Shown piece after piece: positions 33,731-44,800 of a stretch of 64,000 nucleotides of DNA. Source of the stretch: Prorocentrum cordatum. Taxonomy: Eukaryota; Sar; Dinophyceae; Prorocentrales; Prorocentraceae. Both the position numbers and the translations under genes were made by a program. Below the pieces are notes generated by a model. That model saw only the letters and a list, made by a program, of their open reading frames with translations, had not been told where the DNA came from and made no database searches. How positions within the stretch are numbered: position 1 is the first letter of the stretch; every line of letters begins with the position of its first letter. Where the stretch lies: NCBI GenBank assembly GCA_963575745.1, contig CAUYUJ010005670.1, positions 253,501 through 317,500 of the forward strand, in the 5' to 3' direction.

Positions 33731-34004
33731 CTCTTTTTTTTGAATTGATTTGCTTGTCATCGGACAGGCACAGAAGTGTCAGCGGCGAGGAGCACATGCC
33801 GAGTCGGGGAGAATCAAGCCGAGATGGCAGAAAGAGGTCGAAAGGCCTACGCAACCACCTGTGGACTGGCAGATACATAAGCTAGCAACTCACCAGTGAG
33901 CGCACCGGGAAGGCCAGACCGCGGTTGAGGGGCGAAGGGAAGGCCTGGTGGCCCCCATTGTCCTGCGTCGCTCGCCTGATGAGCGGCCGCATCATAGCGC
34001 ACGA

Positions 34005-34534
34005 TCACGCTAGGCTTGCCTCCGCGACTGAGACCACATTGGTTTTGTGCGTCCTCTCCGCGGGCAGGGACAGGTGCTTGGCACACGCCTCTGGAGGAAC
34101 GATCACGTCCCCGTGGTCATCGTCTCCCAGAAGACCTCCGACAGCAAACCCTGCTCGCCCTAAATGCTTCACGTACACATTCAAGTAGCGGAGGCCACCA
34201 TCCGCATGCCCATGCACGACTTTCAGCTCAACTTTACCCAGAGCAACCCATTCGGGAGTCTTGACCTCATACTGCGACACGCTGAGTGATATCCACCAGC
34301 TTGTTTCGCATCTGCCCAGGACCCCGTAATGTTCAACTCCTGGAAGTACATATCCGAGCAATGTCCTCCCAGCCGGCGCGCATCGGCCTGGACTCGAAGC
34401 AATGCGTTTTCAGCGCTCATTACACGAAAAATGTTGATCAAAACGTGGCTGCCCTCTTTCATCAGGTCGAACCGGTCACCATGAATGTTTTGAAGGTGGG
34501 GATCACCGATGGCAGCAGCCCCGCCGGGAGTGGG
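34005..34534 (-). pseudogene. VWD-like secreted protein gene, copy A, 3' half
   Basis: The second half of the gene described at 58524-59837: AAIGDPHLQNIHGDRFDLM through to VVSVAEASLA and the stop. It starts exactly where the 12.4-kb insertion ends. Compared with copy E it has a one-base loss at about 34281 (CTG-AGTGATATCC against CTGTAGTGATACC) and other changes such as LINIFRVMSAEN. The missing first half lies at 46968-47740. A 3' UTR and a short poly(A) (plus-strand T-run at 33731-33741) follow. Confidence 0.85.
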
Positions 34535-34544
34535 GCCCGATCCT
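34535..34544. repeat. Target-site duplication, 3' copy, 12.4-kb insertion
   Basis: GCCCGATCCT, repeated at 46958-46967. In copies B, C and E this string occurs once, so those copies serve as empty sites. The last T is ambiguous because a T-run follows. Confidence 0.85.
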
Positions 34545-34575
34545 TTTTTTTTTGTTTGTTTGTTTTTGTTGGTGG
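34544..34575 (-). other. Poly(A)-like 3' end of the 12.4-kb insertion
   Basis: On the minus strand the insertion ends CCACCAACAAAAACAAACAAACAAAAAAAAA, i.e. an A-rich tail touching the target duplication, as left by target-primed reverse transcription. Confidence 0.8.
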
Positions 34576-34816
34576 CAAGAGAACTATTTCGTGACAATGT
34601 CGTGCTTGCTTCGCGGCGGCACGCGTCAGTCCACAAAGCTGTTGGGGTGCATGTGGAAACTGATGCTGCTCTTGCCCAAGACCAGGAGAGTGTCTGACGC
34701 ACTTCCGACCCCAAGGCAGCGGGAGGAGGTCCAGGACACATTTCCCCGAAGACTCTCCTCCTTCATGGCGATCCAAGGGGGCATCTGTGCTCAGCAGGAA
34801 GCCCGAGAGGCGGTTG

Positions 34817-37800
34817 TCAGACAGACGTCTCTGTCGGAGATATGCCACCGAACCACGAAAACACAGTCCGCTTGAGGGGTGGGTATTCTCCTTCGCCCTG
34901 GCTGCCGCGCGGCCCGTCGAGGTCCTCGAGGACGTGGCCCTCGTCCCTGCCAAAAAGCGTCCAGATCCTCCCTCGAATCGAGGACGGCGCCCTGTGCCGC
35001 TCGGTCAGCGGCCTCAGCATGTACTCGGGGTAGGTGCGGTCGGGTCCGCTCAGGCCGTGGATCGAAACGGTGGCCGTCGCGTGGCGCTGTGGGGCGACGG
35101 CAGCGTCGACCTCGGCGGTGCGGACGTCGACTCCGTGCGGGTCGTCGTCGTCGTCGCTGGAACGCAAGGGTGACATCGAGGGGGCGTCCTCTGGGGACCT
35201 CCGCCTCGCAGAAGAACCCCGGCTCGACGCTGGGCTGGCCCTGATCCACGCGCGGGTCGTCGGAGACCGCGGGGGCGGGCTCGGGCTCGGGCTCGGCGAC
35301 GGGATGATGCCCCTGGAGCGCGGCCGCGGCAGCCACCCCTGCGGCCGTGGCGCCGTGGCCGCCGGGGGGCCGCGCCTGGGCTCTGGCCCGCCCGCGGACT
35401 CCACGACCGTGCCCGTGAGGAAGCCCTGCTCCGCTCCCAGGTACACCTGCACGGGCATGCCGCCGTCGAAGCGCCTCCGCAAGCGCTTGCCGGGCATGTT
35501 CTTGAGCACGGGCAGGTCCTCCTCCTGCATCGGGCCGTCCGTTGCCGAGGCTGCCGTTGCCGTCCTCCTGTCCGAGGGGCAGCGGCGGGACATGCGCGGC
35601 CTGCTGCTCGCAAGCGCGTTGCCGCCGAGCGGGGGCACCGGCGGCACCGAGTCGAGCTCCGCGCTGCCACCGACGTCCTGATCGCCGCTGTTCCTCGGCC
35701 GCCTGCGGCTTCCGCGGCCTGGCCTCCCCTCGTACTGGTTCCCCTGGAGCTCCTTCTGGGCCTTGAGCTGCCTGGCGTGCTCCAGCATGTCCGTCTTGAG
35801 CTCGCTGGGCTCCAGCACGATGTCGTACCCGAGCCTCGGGTCCTGCGCCTCCCTCGGCGCCGCATGTACGGTGGCCGGGTACCAGTCCCCGTGCTTCTTG
35901 GAGAACACGCTCACCTTCTCACTCACACTGAACGGCAAGCGCAAGTCCTTCATGTCCGCGTTGGGTACGCGCTGTCCGGCGGATTTGACAAAAAGGTCGT
36001 ACGTGAAGACGTTCATGCCATGCTCCTCGCTGTGGAAAGGCTGGCCTCTGATGTCCATGACCCTCGCACCTAACCACGAGTTCGTGGTCTTAGACCAATA
36101 CTCCACAGTGTCGCCGATGGCGTATGCAGTCGCTGTGCCGTTCGGTTCGGGCGCTGCCTCCGGCTCCGTCATGATCACGGTCTCATCCGCCCTGGGCGCC
36201 TTCGATGTCACTCTCTTCACCATGGCATCCTCGGTATCCACGTGCAACTGGTAGGAGACCCACTCCATTTTGTCCAGATGCTTGATCCACTGGCGTTTCT
36301 TCCAGATGATCCGGTCGAAGTCGCCGTCGAAGAGGACCTCGTCCGGCTGCTCCTCCAGCGGCAGCACCTCCATGCCGCAGTCGCGCAGCTGGTCGAGGAG
36401 CGGCAGGAGCTCGTTGAAGCCCTCGTCCCTGGGGGCGCTCGGGGTGCCCAGGATGAGCTTGCACTCCGGGGCGTCCGGGGCCCCCCGGAATCCCCGGGCG
36501 TCCTCTTCGCCGTCGACCTTCAGGACGTACTCGTCCTGCTCCGCGTCGTAGAGGACCGAGACGTCGTGCGGGAGGCCGTCGGCCACGCGCGTGCTCCCCA
36601 GGAGGAACTCCTCGCCGATCTGCCAGGCGGCGACGCCCCCGCGGATCAGCAGGCCTTTCGCCTTCCCGACATGTCGCATTGTCTCGACCTCGGGGAAGAC
36701 TTTGGCGACGAGCAGCGCGTTCGTGGCCAGGGTCCTCACTCGGACCTCGAGCTCGAACTCCACCTCGCCGCCCAAATTAAGGTCCACGTGCTCGATGGGT
36801 TCCCCATCGCTCGGCGTCAGGATGGCACGGCCCGCCTCCCGCTCGTGCTGGAAGAAGGCGAAGAGCCCATCGCCGAGCGAGTACTTGAGCCTCGTCTTGG
36901 AGACGCCGTCCTCGGTGGAGAAGTGGTCGTCCCGGGTCCAGTTGATGGTGGTGCCCCGGCTCTCGCCGCCCTTCACCTTTATGCGGAACCTGCCGCCGAC
37001 GGGCTGCTTGCACATGATCCTGACGTACCAGGTGGATAGGAAGCAGCAGATGGCGAAGGAGAAGGCGATGGCCGCGGCCACGAACCCCGCCTGTGCCTCG
37101 CAGCCTTCGCCCGTCTCCTCGTCCGGGCCGCTGGGGCACGACCAGTCGTACGGGCACGCGATGTACGACTTGCAGGGGAGCGAGCTTGGCTCGAACGAGT
37201 CCTGCGTGAAATCTGGGGGCGCGTTTGCGTTGCACAAGTTGGTGTTGCCGGTCAGGCAGTCGACATCGCGGGTGACTTCACCCTCGCCGCACGTCGTGCT
37301 GCAGACGGACCACTCTGTCCTGGCAACCCAGCGCGCCACGGGCACGCTCGCGAGGGTGGTCACGGGCGTCCCAGCGACGACCGCGGCCGTCCGGAGGCCC
37401 GCCGGCACCGCGACGCCGGCCTCCTGCAGGAAACTGACGAAACGACTGGTGAGATTGCTCGTCCCGAGGTCGGCCAGGCCAACCTCGACCGCCGTGCGGT
37501 CGTTAATCGGGTACAGCTGGAGCCACAGCTTGACGAACAGGCCCTCCTCTCCTCTTAAACGCCTCGCTGGAATACCAGACGCTGAGTCTGAGTTCAGGTC
37601 CTTCATCTCCAGAAAATAAACCTGCTCTGGGTACAAGCCTAAAACGTCGCCGAGCGCGCTTTGCATCGGAACCCTGGTCCCACTGCCAGCCCACTCCGCC
37701 GTAATGCCCGAATTCGTCTGACCGGCAACGAACGCAATCTCCACCAGTAAGACCTCGACACGTTCGAGCGCCTCCGCGTCCGCATCGGAGGCGCAGACCA

Positions 37801-38848
37801 CCGGAATCATCTCAAACGAGCCCAAAGTGCAATTGATTGGCTCAACCAGCTGGTAACCGTCATCGCAAACTGGCGAGCACGACTCACGGCTCGCAATACC
37901 GATGCAAGACGAGCTGTCGGCCACGTTCAACATGCCAGGCGGCGAGAAGGCGTAGCAACGCGATTCTGTGCAAGACCCGTCACCCTTTGACATATTGTAA
38001 GACGTGTCGGCTGTACACTGAACTTCGATGGAGGTCCCAAGTAGGTTCTCGTAGCCCTCGGAACAGGTTATGCGGCATGTCTCGGGGTAAAGCATGTTTA
38101 CGCAATTTGCATCCTCTGTCTCATAGCCGGTAGGCAATGCTGGACTGCCAACACAGGTGTCAGGCACGCAGTCAGCACGTCCCTCGAACATCTCCGTCTC
38201 GCCGCTGCAGACCATTGTCCCATTTGCAACATGCCCCACACCACAAACAGGCTCGCAAACGTCTCCATATTTGATGCCCGAGCATTCGATGCGTACTATG
38301 GTATCCAACCCCGATGATGAAGTGAAGCCGGGTCCACTTATCCCTACAGGAATACCAGCGAACATAGGGAGAGCACATACACAGCAAGTTGTGGACGTTA
38401 ACGTGGAGGTCACCGACGTGGAGGTCACCGTCGTGGAGGTCAGCGTCGACGTGGAAGTCAACGTCGCTGTAGTATATATCCAAAGTTCGACCACGGGCAC
38501 CGACGATTCCACCCGCTCCACGATGTCACTAGGAAGCCCTTTCTCATCGAGCTCGTCCTCGACAAACTCATGGAACTGCGAAGTGTTGTCATACAGACGC
38601 AACAATGTCTCTTCGGTCTCATCAGTGTTTGTACCCTCAACTGTAATTGTGTAGTCGATGTCCCACACTTGACTGGCCAATCTTCTTTGAAGCGACAAGT
38701 GCCTTGACGTGTTTCTGACGACGACGGAGTTGATCGTGACCTTCGACTGCGAGATGTTCAAGAAGGTTGCAATCGCTGCACGCGCAACAACTTCTACCGA
38801 TGTATCGTTTAGGGGGGTTGTGAAAGAAATCGCGACATCAGCCCTCAC
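34817..38848 (-). CDS. Mucin-like transmembrane protein, C-terminal 1,343 codons
   Basis: A single intronless frame that forms the non-repetitive C-terminal part of the gene whose Ser/Thr region is at 38849-46848. Approximate residues: 1-120 SEA-like segment (VEVVARAAIATFLNISQSKV, later QRRLASQVWDIDYTITVEG); 125-155 short Ser/Thr linker; 160-350 three Cys-rich modules of sushi-like spacing (CEPVCGVGHVANG; CRITCSEGYENL; CSPVCDDGYQLV); 355-500 a second SEA-like segment with RRLRG; ~510 thrombospondin-1-like WSVCSTTCGEGEVTRDVDC; 587-608 membrane span (FVAAAIAFSFAICCFLSTWYV); 610-1343 cytoplasmic, with SH3/Tudor-like stretches (YAIGDTVEYWSKTTNSWLGA; VSEKVSVFSKKHGDWYPATV) and a Pro/Ser-rich end. 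The likely role is a cell-surface protein with a heavily glycosylated stalk. The GTG at 38848 is only where this frame opens; the real protein would start upstream across a one-base shift. Domain names rest on motif reading. Confidence 0.75.
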   Translation of the reverse strand: MRADVAISFTTPLNDTSVEVVARAAIATFLNISQSKVTINSVVVRNTSRHLSLQRRLASQVWDIDYTITVEGTNTDETEETLLRLYDNTSQFHEFVEDELDEKGLPSDIVERVESSVPVVELWIYTTATLTSTSTLTSTTVTSTSVTSTLTSTTCCVCALPMFAGIPVGISGPGFTSSSGLDTIVRIECSGIKYGDVCEPVCGVGHVANGTMVCSGETEMFEGRADCVPDTCVGSPALPTGYETEDANCVNMLYPETCRITCSEGYENLLGTSIEVQCTADTSYNMSKGDGSCTESRCYAFSPPGMLNVADSSSCIGIASRESCSPVCDDGYQLVEPINCTLGSFEMIPVVCASDADAEALERVEVLLVEIAFVAGQTNSGITAEWAGSGTRVPMQSALGDVLGLYPEQVYFLEMKDLNSDSASGIPARRLRGEEGLFVKLWLQLYPINDRTAVEVGLADLGTSNLTSRFVSFLQEAGVAVPAGLRTAAVVAGTPVTTLASVPVARWVARTEWSVCSTTCGEGEVTRDVDCLTGNTNLCNANAPPDFTQDSFEPSSLPCKSYIACPYDWSCPSGPDEETGEGCEAQAGFVAAAIAFSFAICCFLSTWYVRIMCKQPVGGRFRIKVKGGESRGTTINWTRDDHFSTEDGVSKTRLKYSLGDGLFAFFQHEREAGRAILTPSDGEPIEHVDLNLGGEVEFELEVRVRTLATNALLVAKVFPEVETMRHVGKAKGLLIRGGVAAWQIGEEFLLGSTRVADGLPHDVSVLYDAEQDEYVLKVDGEEDARGFRGAPDAPECKLILGTPSAPRDEGFNELLPLLDQLRDCGMEVLPLEEQPDEVLFDGDFDRIIWKKRQWIKHLDKMEWVSYQLHVDTEDAMVKRVTSKAPRADETVIMTEPEAAPEPNGTATAYAIGDTVEYWSKTTNSWLGARVMDIRGQPFHSEEHGMNVFTYDLFVKSAGQRVPNADMKDLRLPFSVSEKVSVFSKKHGDWYPATVHAAPREAQDPRLGYDIVLEPSELKTDMLEHARQLKAQKELQGNQYEGRPGRGSRRRPRNSGDQDVGGSAELDSVPPVPPLGGNALASSRPRMSRRCPSDRRTATAASATDGPMQEEDLPVLKNMPGKRLRRRFDGGMPVQVYLGAEQGFLTGTVVESAGGPEPRRGPPAATAPRPQGWLPRPRSRGIIPSPSPSPSPPPRSPTTRAWIRASPASSRGSSARRRSPEDAPSMSPLRSSDDDDDPHGVDVRTAEVDAAVAPQRHATATVSIHGLSGPDRTYPEYMLRPLTERHRAPSSIRGRIWTLFGRDEGHVLEDLDGPRGSQGEGEYPPLKRTVFSWFGGISPTETSV

Positions 38849-41800
38849 TAAGGAAAAACGCCAGTGGTCACCGTACCAGTGGTGATCGTGCCAGTGGTCA
38901 CCGTACCAGTGGTTACCGTCTCTGTCCTGCTTGATGCCGTTAGGCTGGAGGCGGTCGTTGAGTGAAACGTGGTGGAGCTGGTTAATGATGACGACTCGGT
39001 TGTAGAGATTGTTGTTGTGGACGTCACGGAGGTCGATATTGTGGTGCTGGATGTCATCGACGTCGTCTCAGTGGCAGTCGTGGTGGACGTCTTTGTTAGA
39101 CTCGCCGTCACGGTGGACGTGTCTGTGTAACTCGCAGACGTGGTGGACGTCCCAGTGGTAGAGCTCCGGGTCGACGACGAGACCGTGGTTGAGGACAGCG
39201 TCGATGTTTTCGTGGCTGTCGTGGTGGACGACTGACTGGTTGAGCTGTCTGTGGTCGAGGTAGCTGAGGTTGTGGTGAACGTGGCTGTGGAAAGAGTCGA
39301 CGTCTCGGTAAAAGTCGTACTTGAAGTCCCCGTCGAAGACGTCACAGTGGTGGTTGAGGAAGAACTCGAGGTGCTTGAAGACGTTTCAGTAACCGAAGAT
39401 AGAGTGGTGGAACTTGTGCTGGAACTGGTGGTGGTGGTGGTGGAACTCTCCGTCACTGAAGTCAAGCTTGTTCCCGAACTCAAAGAGGTAGTAGACACAC
39501 TACTGGTCGACGTCAAGGTGGAAGTTAAACTCAACGTGGTTGAAGTAGAAGATACGCTGGTCGAGGTTAAGGTCGTGCTTGAACTAGTCGTGGACGAACT
39601 CAAGGTTTGTGATGACGATGTTGCACTTGAGCTCGCAGTAGAGGTCCTCGTGGTTGAAATCGACGTGGCTGTCGAACTTGCACTTGTTGAAGATAAGGTT
39701 GTGGTAGAAGTATACGTGCCTGAACTAACAGTTCTGGACGACAGTGTGGTGCTTGAACTCTCAGTAGTGGAGCTCGGTGTGGACGAAGAAAGAGAGGAGA
39801 GCGTAGATAAGGTAGTAACCGAACTACTTGTCTGGGATGTCGTGCTGGACTCCGTTGTGGTGGACGCCGTGGTAGTGCTCGTCTCCGTTGTGCTGGTCCG
39901 TGATGTGGTGCTCGATCGCGTTGTGGAAGACCCCGTGGTACTGCTCGTTTCTGTAGTGCTGGTCCGCGACGTCGTGCTTGTCCCCGTAGTGGTGGACACC
40001 GTGGTGCTGCTCGTTACCGTAGTGCTCGTCCGCGACGTCGTGCTCGAGTTCGTGGTGGTGGACACGGTGGTGCTGCTCGTTTCGGTAGTGCTCGTCCGCG
40101 ACGACGTGCTCGACCCTGTCATCGTGGACCCCGTGGTGCTGCTGGTCCCCGTAGTGGTGGACCCAGTGGTACTGCTCGTTTCCGTAGTACTTGACCGCGA
40201 TGTGGTGCTCGACTCAGTAGTAGAAGATCTCGTGGTGCTACTGGTGTCCGTAGTGCTAGATTGCGAAGTACTGCTCGACTCCGTAGTGGAAGACCTTGTT
40301 GTACTGCTGGTTTCCGTCGTGCTGGACCGCGACGTCGTGCTAGAATATGTGCTGGTGGAAAGTGTGATGCTGCTCGTTTCTGTAGTGGTTGTCCGCGATG
40401 TTGTGCTCGAATCCGTCATCGTAGAACCCGTAGTGCTGCTCGTTTCCGTGGTGGTGGACCCCGTGATACTGCTTGAATCCGTAGTGCTGGTCCGCGACGT
40501 GGTACTCGACTCCGACGTGGTGGACACCGTGGTGCTGCTTGTTTCGGTGGTGCTGGTCAGCGACGTGGTACTCGACTCCGTCGTGGTAGACACCGTGATG
40601 CTGCTGGTTTCCGTGGTGCTGGTCCGCGACGTGCTGCTAGACTCCGACGTGGTGGACACTGTGGTAGTGCTCGATTCAGTGGTGCTTGTTCGCGAAGTGG
40701 TGCTGGATGCCGTGGTGGTGGACCCCGTTGTGCTGCTCGTTTCCGTGGTGCTGGTCCGCGAAGTCGTGCTCGAATCCGTGGTGCTGGACACCGTGGTACT
40801 GCTCGACTCGGTAGTCGTGGACCCTGTGGCGCTGCTCGTTTCCGTAGTGCTGGTCCGTGATGTGGTGCTCGACTCCGTAGTAGAAGACCTCGTGGAGCTG
40901 CTCGTTTCTGTAGTGCTGGATCTCGACGTAGTGCTGGATCTCGACGTAGTGCTCGTCACAATCGTGCTGCTGGTTGCGCTGGTGCTGCTGCCGGTGGTGC
41001 TGCTGGTTCCCGTCGTGCTGGTCACAGTAGTGCTACTGGTTGCGCTGGTGCTGCTGCGAGTGGTGCTGCTGGTGGCACTCGTGCTGGTCGCAGTGGTGCT
41101 ACTGGATCCCGTCGTGCTGGTCACTGTGCTGCTGCTTGTTCCACTCGTGCTGGTAACAGTGCTGCTGCTGCTGGTGGCGCTGGTGCTGCTGTGCGTGGTG
41201 CTGCTGGTTCCCGTTGTGCTGGTCACGGTGGTGCTGCTGGATGCGCTAGTGCTGCTGGTTATGCTTGTGCTCGTCACCGTGGTGCTGCTGGTGGCACTGG
41301 TGCTGCTGCGGGTGATGCTGCTGGTAGCACTCGTGCTGGTCGCAGTGGCGCTGCTGGTGGCACTGCTGGTGGTGTTGGTCGCAGTGGTGCTGCTGGTGGC
41401 GCTAGTGCTGCTGCGCGTGGTGCTGCTGGATCCACTGGTGCTGGTCGCAGTAGTGCTGCTGGAGGCGCTAGTGCTGCTGCGCGTGGTGCTGCTGTTCCCG
41501 TCGTGCTGGTGATGCTGCTGGATGCGCTCATGCTGCTTACAGTGGTGCTGCTGCTTCTTGTCGTGCTGCTGTGGGTGGTGCTGCTGGTTCTCGTCGTGCT
41601 GGTGACGCTGGTGCTGCTGGTGGCACTCGTGCTGCTTCGCGTGGTGCTGCTGGTGTCACTCGTGCTGGTCACGGTGGAGCTGCTTGTGGCACTGGTGCTG
41701 CTACGCGTTGTGCTGCTGGTACCCGTCGTGGTGGTCACTGTGGTGCTGCTGGATCCCGTCGTACTTGTAACAGTGGTGCTGCTCGTTCCACTCGTGCTGG

Positions 41801-44800
41801 TGACGCTGGTGCTGCTGGTGGCACTCGTGCTGCTGCGCGTGGTGCTGCTGGTTCCCGTTGTGCTGGTCACGGTGGTGCTGCTGGATACGCTGATACTGCT
41901 GTGAGTGGTGCTGCTAGTCACAGATGTGCTGCTGGTTTTGCTTGTACTCGTCACAATGGTGCTGCTGGTTGCGCTGGTGCTGCTGCCGGTGGTGCTGCTG
42001 GTTCCTGTCGTGCTGGTCACAGTTGTGCTACTGGTTGCGCTGGTGCTGCTGCGAGTGGTGCTGCTGGTGGCACTCGTGCTGGTCGCAGTGATGCTGCTGG
42101 TTGCGCTGGTGCTGCTGCGCGTGGTGCTGCTGGTGGCACTCGTGCTAGTCGCAGTGGTGCTGCTAGAGGCGCTAGTGCTGCTGCGCGTGGTGCTGCTGGA
42201 TCCGCTCATGCTGGTCGCAGTAGTGCTGCTGGAGGCGCTAGTGCTGCTGCGCGTGGTGCTGCTGCTTGCCGTCGTGCTGGTGACGGTGGTGCTGCTATGC
42301 TGCTTACAGTGGTGCTGCTGCTTCTGGTCGTGCTGCTGTGGGTGGTGCTGCTGGTTCTCGTCGTGCTGGTGACGCTGGTGCTGCTGGTGGCACTCGTGCT
42401 GCTTCGCGTGGTGCTGCTGGTGTCACTCGTGCTGGTCACGGTGGAGCTGCTTGTGGCACTGGTGCTGCTACGCGTTGTGCTGCTGGTACCCGTCGTGGTG
42501 GTCACTGTGGTGCTGCTGGATCCCGTCGTACTTGTAACAGTGGTGCTGCTCGTTCCACTCGTGCTGGTGACGCTGGTGCTGCTGGTGGCACTCGTGCTGC
42601 TGCGCGTGGTGCTGCTGGTTCCCGTTGTGCTGGTCACGGTGGTGCTGCTGGATACGCTGATGCTGCTGTGAGTGGTGCTGCTAGTCACAGATGTGGTGCT
42701 GGTTTTGCTTGTACTCGTCACAATGGTGCTGCTGGTTGCGCTGGTGCTGCTGCCGGTGGTGCTGCTGGTTCCTGTCGTGCTAGTCACAGTTGTGCTACTG
42801 GTTGAGCTGGTGCTGCTGCGAGTGGTGCTGCTGGTGGCACTCGTGCTGGTCGCAGTGATGCTGCTGGTTGCGCTGGTGCTGCTGCGCGTGGTGCTGCTGG
42901 TGGCACTCGTGCTAGTCGCAGTGGTGCTGCTAGAGGCGCTAGTGCTGCTGCGCGTGGTGCTGCTGGATCCACTCATGCTGGTCGCAGTAGTGCTGCTGGA
43001 GGCGCTAGTGCTGCTGCGCGTGGTGCTGCTGCTTGCCGTCGTGCTGGTGACGGTGGTGCTGCTAGATGCGCTCATGCTGCTTACAGTGGTGCTGCTGCTT
43101 CTTGTCGTGCTGCTGTGAATGGTGCAGCTGGTTCTCGTGCTGCTAGACTCCGTCGTGCTGCTAGACTCCGTCGTGCTGGACACCGTGGTGCTGCTCGTTT
43201 CCGTAGTGCTGGTCCGCGACGTGGTACTCGACTCCGACGTGGTGGACACCGTGGTGCTGCTTGTTTCGGTGGTGCTGGTCCGCGACGTGCTGCTAGACTC
43301 CGTCGTGGTGGACACCGTGGTAGTGCTCGATTCGGTAGTGCTTGTTCGCGAAATGGTGCTGGATGCCGTGGTGGTGGACCCCGTTGTGCTGCTCGTTTCT
43401 GTGGTGCTGGTCCGCGATGACGTGCTCGAATCCGAAGTGCTGGACACCGTGGTACTGCTCGATTCGGTAGTCGTGGACCCTGTGGTGCTGGTCGTTTCCG
43501 TAGTGCTGGTCCCTGATGTGGTGCTCGACTCCGTAGTAGAAGACCTCGTGGAGCTGCTCGTTTCCGTAGTGCTGGATCTCGACGTAGTGCTCGACTCTGT
43601 AGTAGAAGACCTCGTTGTGCTGCTCGTTTCCGTCGTGCTGGTCCACGACGTCGTGCTAGACTGTGTTGTGGTGGAAGCGGTGGTGCTGCTCGTTTCTGTG
43701 CTGCTCGTCCGAGACGTCGTGCTCGATTCCGTCGTTGTGGACTCTGTGGTACTGCTGGTTTCCGTAGTGCTGCTCCGCGACGTAGTGCTCGTCTCCGTCG
43801 TGCTGGACCCCGTGGTACTGCTCGACTCCGTAGTGGTGGACCGGGTGGTACTGCTTGAATCCGTTGTGCTGGTCCGCGACGTGGTACTCGACTCTGACGT
43901 GGTGGACACCGTGGTGCTGCTTGTTTCGGTGGTGCTGGTCCGCGACGTGGTACTCGACTCCGTCGTGGTGGACACCGTGATGCTGCTGGTTTCGGTGGTG
44001 CTGGTCCGCGACGTGCTGCTAGACTCCGACGTGGTGGACACCGTGGTAGTGCTCGATTCGGTAGTGCTTGTTCGCGAAATGGTGCTGGATGCCGTGGTGG
44101 TGGACCCCGTTGTGCTACTCGTTTCCGTGGTGCTGGTCCGCGAAGTCGTGCTCGAATCCGTGGTGCTGGACACCGTGGTACTGCTCGACTCGGTAGTCGT
44201 GGAACCTGTGGTGCTGCTCGATTGCGTGGTGCTGGTCCGCGACTTGGTGCTCGAGTCCGTAGTAGAAGACCTCGTGGAGCTGCTCGTCCCTGTGGTGCTG
44301 GATCTCGACGCAGTGCTAGACTCTGTAGTGGAAGACCTCGTTGTGCTGCTCGTTTCCGTAGTGCTGGTCCCCGACGTCGTGCTGGACTCCGTGGTAGTCG
44401 ACCTCGTAGTGCTGCTCGTTGCCGAAATGCTGGTCCACGACGTGGTGCTCGACGCCGTCGTGGTGGAAACCGTGGTGCTGCTCGTTTCCGTGGAGCTTGT
44501 CCGCGACGTAGTGCTGGATGCCGTAGAGGTGGATGCCGTTGTGCTGCTTGTATCTGTAGTGCTGGTCCGCGACGTGGTACTCGACTCCGACGTGGTGGAC
44601 ACCGTACCGTGGTGCTGCTCGACTCCGTCGTTGTGGACACAGTGGTGCTGCTCGACTCTGTCTTGCTGGTGCGCGACGTAGTGCTTGACTCCGTGGTGCT
44701 GGACCCCGTGCTACTGCTTGTTCCCGTAGAACTTGTCCTGGATGTCGTGCTGGACTCCGTTGTGGAGGACGCCGTGGTAGTGCTCGTCTCCGTAGTGCTA

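Noticed and set aside
39251-41512. Plus-strand frame of 753 codons (Val/Leu/Asp-rich), and its relatives at 43119-44681 and 45191-47602
   Set aside because: Antisense reading of the Ser/Thr array; composition is dictated by the complementary codons and there is no continuation into the non-repetitive C-terminal gene.
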